Shown here: positions 59,346 to 64,000 of the stretch, piece by piece
How positions within the stretch are numbered: position 1 is the first letter of the stretch
Layout of the letters: each line of letters opens with the position of its first letter
Origin: Limanda limanda
Taxonomy: Eukaryota > Chordata > Actinopteri > Pleuronectiformes > Pleuronectidae
Direction of reading: 5' to 3'
Length of the DNA stretch: 64,000 nt
Assembly: GCF_963576545.1 (NCBI RefSeq)
Contig: NC_083651.1
Location: forward strand, 24,865,748-24,929,747
Notes under the pieces: model-generated
What the model was told of the DNA's origin: nothing
Database searches by the model: none
Seen by the model: the letters and a program-made list of their open reading frames with translations, nothing else
Translations under genes and position numbers: made by a program

Positions 59346-62300
59346 TGTAAGTGTAGACTTTTTTTTTGTTTACTACTGAACGGCTCAGGGCTCTGATAAC
59401 CAAGATTAACTCTGTAATGTGTTTTCTGTTAATGCTTTTATTAAGTGTAAATGAGTTTGAATTATTTTTAATGATGCATTTAATTTTAACCTGACTTCTC
59501 ATAGCTCAGTTAAACTCGTTCTGCTCTATGTGGTCACTTCGATTGTGTTGTAATGCAATTGATTTCACAACAAGGGACATTTGGGCACAGCTCAGTAATA
59601 CCTATTTTGACCAGCAGCTATTGCCAAGCAGCTGAGCTGCAGATAAGATCATTACTTTGAAATAAGTCAAAGTGCAGGTTACTGACATCGGCTGAGCCTT
59701 TAGATCTGATAAACCGACGAGTAGAATAAGTGATGACAGGAAAAGGTTGAAAGCAATAAAGCCACAGAGCTTGTGTTACCACGTAATATGAACCGCAATT
59801 CACACATATTAAACATGAAAAGAATTCCAAAGAAATCCTTTAAAAATACTGTGTTACATATACTATCCCTGTACAACTTTAATGTACATGCTTAACATGT
59901 GGGGCTCCCCCAAATCCAAGTGTAGAGGACTGGACATAACAAAACATGGGGCACAGTTACTCTGCTCTCTAATGGCTTGTGTTTTGTATCACGCACCTGA
60001 ACCTCCTCTTTGGAAATTCTCAGCAGATCTCTTAAAAAAAAAACGTTCCAACAACACACAAATCATTCAGCTATTAGGTTTCCTCCTGAATGTTTTTGAA
60101 ACAGCAAATGAACCCTATATTCACCTTTTAGTATGGTTGCTACCACTTGTATGTACACAACCGCATCATAACTTAGTTTAGACTGATTGAGTTGCTAAGG
60201 TGTTTTTTTTGCCCTGCACAGTCACACATGCACAGTTTCCCTGTCACACCACACACAGCCTTGCTTGCAGGGATCCCACCTTTCCTCCTCCATCCAGCCC
60301 GGCCCACCGTGTGCCTGACTCCGGACAAGACACACCTGCTTCCACTCAGCCACAGCCCCTTTGAAGTGAACATGTGGAGGTCTATTTTGTACAGCGCCTG
60401 GGGCTGCTCTGCCCTAATTTCCCACAGTATACACAGATTATCTGTTCCTGGGTAATGCAAACAGAGGGATCATCTAAATGTATGTGAACGCCCCTAATGG
60501 CCCCAGCCAATTGGTCCTGGAACAGGGATGTTGGATCTGGGAAGGCTGCAGTTAAGATCTGCACTGTAGCTATTCGTCAAAGGGATTACACAGGTCTGCA
60601 GGGCTTTTTTCCACAAGTCAGGAGTTATTGGTATGGGAGTCTTACAAACTTATGATGTATATATATCATCCCTTTCTGCTGGATTTGGACTGAGCTGCCT
60701 CTACTTATTCATAAACTAAACATGAAACAGTTCCAATTCCTGGAAAGGTTTGGATATTTTTGTTTTCAATCAGTGAAGATATCCTCGGGTGAATACTTGA
60801 GATTGGCTCCTACTCTATTGGCTCTGCTGTTGACATTGTGTAGATTAGTTAAAAGCCGGCAAAAGTATGGCAAATATTGGCCACATGTGCTTTTAAAATT
60901 GATATTTAAGTTCTTTATATGTAAAACAGTATACTGAAGTAGAGATCCAAACTGATACCATTGATTTGGCAGGTTCATAATCAAATGCACAAATTTCGTC
61001 CTGTTAGATGATTATTTTGACCTGGCACCTTGGACACTTGGATCCAATTCATCCACATTTAACAAACAACCTTGAATGCCACTGAGAATGACAGACAACC
61101 ACAAGAAAGTTTGCAGTGCAGTTAATGAGTTTAAAGGTATTACAGCATCTGTTGTGGACCTCTTTGAGTCAGACTGACAGGTACAGATAGAAAATCCAGT
61201 CGCAGAAACAAGCTGCTTCCCACAGATGTTGTTGACAGATGACAGTTGCTAGACATTGTTATACCCGTCGAGAAGATAGGAGCGCTCCCGCTTTGCACCT
61301 GATAGACCGCACAAAGGCTTTCACACAGCAGGCCCAGGAACTGAGCTCAAGTCCGGGGAAGCTAGAGAAATCCACCTGGAAGGGCGGTGTAGCCAAACAG
61401 AACTCCTCCTCAGTGCAATAACTTCACCATGAAATCTGCCAACTCCCGTCAAGTACTTTGTTAATGAGGATTCGGTGCCTGCTTTGGATGCTTGTGAATA
61501 CTCATTGACAGCAGATGCCTGCCTGCCTTCATCACCCACTAACCTCCTTCAAGCAAATCATTATTTTCAGGGATGTTCCCCCCAAGTGAATGACAGGTTT
61601 CCCATGATACGCATTCATCAGCCGATCACATTCTAAAGATGACAGATCAGGAAATCACCCACATATGCAGCTGCAGCTACATCAGAAGCTGATCTGCAAT
61701 GGAAAACTATATGCTTTACATCTGGGATGACGAAAATTACAAGTGAGCATCAGCAGGCATTCTCAGTCTCTCTGTTGACGCTCGTGTCTTGGACAGACTA
61801 CAGATGATGCCAAGGCATGTGCACGGAAACACTTCAGACTCTTGACAAATTGCCGTCTTTGGTTTTATTGGTGTTTGACCTTGAAAGTGATATGGAATCC
61901 ATTCATAATATGAGAGGGCATAGATTATGAGCCAATGTGCTTTCAATAGAGCGCAGATCCATCCGTGCTAGCTGGTTTATGAGCATTTTGAAGTGGTTAT
62001 TGAGGGAGTGCCATAAGTGAGGGGTACAGGGATCGCCTTTCCCAAAGCTTTCTTTAGGGCAGACAGGGCATCCTTAAAATCATTCATATTAAAATCAATG
62101 CTTCACTGTAATAGAATCTAAACCAGACTGGCAGCCATGGCTTAAAGCTTTCGTACTGGGTAATTGTCTCAAACTGGAAACATCTTGCTGCTGTGACTAA
62201 CAACACGCAGAATTGGTTGTTGGTCCACCAACAAGAGTTACCAAACAAGACACAGTAAATAACTGAAATTAAAAAGCTACGATGTCAGTCAAAATATTTT

Positions 62301-64000
62301 TAGAATAAACTGTATTCATTAGTTTTATGTTCTGTTGAGCATCATTCCATAATTGAAAGGCTGTGAGTCAACTGTCCTGGGTTGTCATTTTGAAATGCAA
62401 CATACAATTTTGATGTTTAAGTGTTAGACAAAATAAAATGACTTTCTCTTTGTGTGACCATACAAACTTCTTCTCTGACCTGTGTCACCATTTAACTGTT
62501 AAGGTGCAGTGAGATAATATGGTGACCTGATGGCCTGAACTGATTACAAATGTTTGAATAAAATGTATTCTATTTCCCCTTTTTACATTTTGATGTTTGA
62601 TGACTGTGTTAATTTAAAAAAAGTCTTCACTGTAACTTACATACAGAAACTGCAGTCCCTCACCTGTTCACCACAGTATAAGCTGTTTGTTGTGTATCTG
62701 AGCCAAGCAGCAAAACCATGACATAATTACACTCTTGTAATAAAAGTGTGTTTAGATAATGTTTAAGTGGCTGACAAGCTGCAATCAAGACTGCCAACAT
62801 GGTGTTGATCTAACAGTAATGCAGCAAAAAGTACTTGAACATTAACCTGATATCATTCAATTGACTGAGGTTAATGTTAACTCTGAGTAAAGGTGGAATG
62901 ACGATAATGTCAGTCAGTGTTGGTTAACACTGCTGTTCTTATGGCTCATGCATTTCTGTGGCAGCTTCTTGTTTAATTGTCAGAGGGATAGAGAATACAT
63001 TTTCATAGATCATGTGATTTTTCTTTCAAAGTCCAGTCGCTAAGATGATAGCATAACACTACTGAAATGTAAGATAATGCTTGTTACAGCAACAGTCAAA
63101 GCACGATTATCTTTTTGCTCAAAGCAAATGCATGAATTGTTTTATTTTTAATTGTTTCTGACGGTGCGCATTATGAGAGAAATGTATCCTCGATTGGTGT
63201 CAAACCAGAACAAAACTTGAAGATCCACACAAGTGTGCAACATAATTATTTCTGCACAAATCCCATTAACAATGATGTTCTCTAGGGACTATTCATCCAA
63301 ACAAGAAAGAAAGATTATCGATGATGAGTTTACGTCACAAAAATTAATCAGATTATGATGCCGTAAACTATTTCAGAGAGGTGCTTAGTACAGTAGTGTA
63401 CAGCACTGCACAGTGTGATGTTGATTCCAGCACCAATCCACTGCTGACTTCCTGGCCTTTATGATGGATTACAGACTCGCACACAACTCAAACCCCATCT
63501 GCATACACATGGGTATGCCATTTCCCTAATCCAATTTATATAAAAAGGCACGATTTATCATACCCCCGCCTCTTTCTTTCTTCCAGGTTATAATGAGGTA
63601 TGGAGAAACTGAAAGGATTAGGTTACCAGGAAATTGAAAAGGTGCAGGAGCAGCCAGAGATGGGAGATTACCAGGGTTTATAATACACAGCATGATGAGG
63701 ATAACACATGTGTGTGTGTGTGTGTTTAACATAGTGCGCGAGGTGGTCCAGCCCATGGGACACAGTTAGATGGAAGGTGATGATAGATATAGTGATACCT
63801 GCAGACAAATGAGAGTGCAGTGAGGGAGGGTCTTACCCTTAAGGTTAGGCCAGTATTCATGTGATTCAAATTGATTACAACACACAGCACAGTAAATGAT
63901 GTCTGTCAGAGCCTCTGTATGTAAACACTGAGCTTTCGTTATCCATTAAATATAATAAAGTATGCAGAAGTTGAAAACTTGCCCTGAAAGTCCCATTTGG
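59346..64000. other. non-coding DNA, nothing specific seen
   Basis: Frames at 59882-60181, 60173-60460 and 60192-60455 overlap on both strands, which marks a stop-poor patch rather than a gene. A short TG run lies at about 63708-63725. No RNA gene, exon or transposon end was recognised to the end of the window. Confidence 0.5.

Overview
This window reads as vertebrate nuclear DNA, almost certainly from a teleost fish and probably a percomorph (the percomorph part is inference). The evidence is its composition: AT-rich non-coding DNA, long pure dinucleotide and tetranucleotide microsatellites, many tRNA-derived SINE copies of a fish type, a Tc1-like element, a hAT element, a piggyBac element, small MITEs and LINE 3' tails. 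There is no bacterial gene organisation, and no host protein-coding exon that I can recognise. Most open frames are chance frames, or frames through microsatellites and SINEs. The window is best described as intergenic or deep intronic DNA whose readable content is mobile-element history.

Region by region. 1-8.5 kb: unannotatable non-coding DNA with one SINE, a tRNA-like relic and a (GTGC)n array. 8.5-9.4 kb: a probable solo LTR, a LINE-type tail and a (CA)n array. 9.7-18.9 kb: SINE copies, (CA)n arrays and otherwise featureless DNA. 18.9-19.5 kb: a degenerate repeat followed by a TTAA-flanked MITE. 21.56-23.54 kb: a decayed Tc1/mariner element split by an 868-bp DNA transposon inserted in the second catalytic motif of its transposase. 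28.58-29.89 kb: a 1.3-kb hAT-type element with a perfect 8-bp target duplication and a fragment of a second hAT-like family inside it. 32.3-37.4 kb: LINE tails and two related SINE copies that share an unusual 55-bp leader. 43.02-44.95 kb: a piggyBac element with a broken transposase gene (minus strand) and terminal repeats in the classical asymmetric arrangement. 48.4-54.4 kb: four SINE copies, a dimeric repeat, and two hairpin-forming inverted repeats. 55.99-56.9 kb: a pure (AC)73 array and, about 530 bp on, a pure (GATA)58 array. 59.0-59.35 kb: a microsatellite-associated repeat. The remainder is AT-rich DNA in which I see nothing specific.

No genes work together here. The only protein-coding remnants are the piggyBac and Tc1 transposase pseudogenes, and neither can give a functional enzyme. 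The one non-transposon lead is weak: a CCAAT/TATA/ATG/splice-donor arrangement at about 39.07-39.22 kb that resembles a promoter with a very short first coding exon. Repeat family identities rest on recognition of sequence features, not on a database search.
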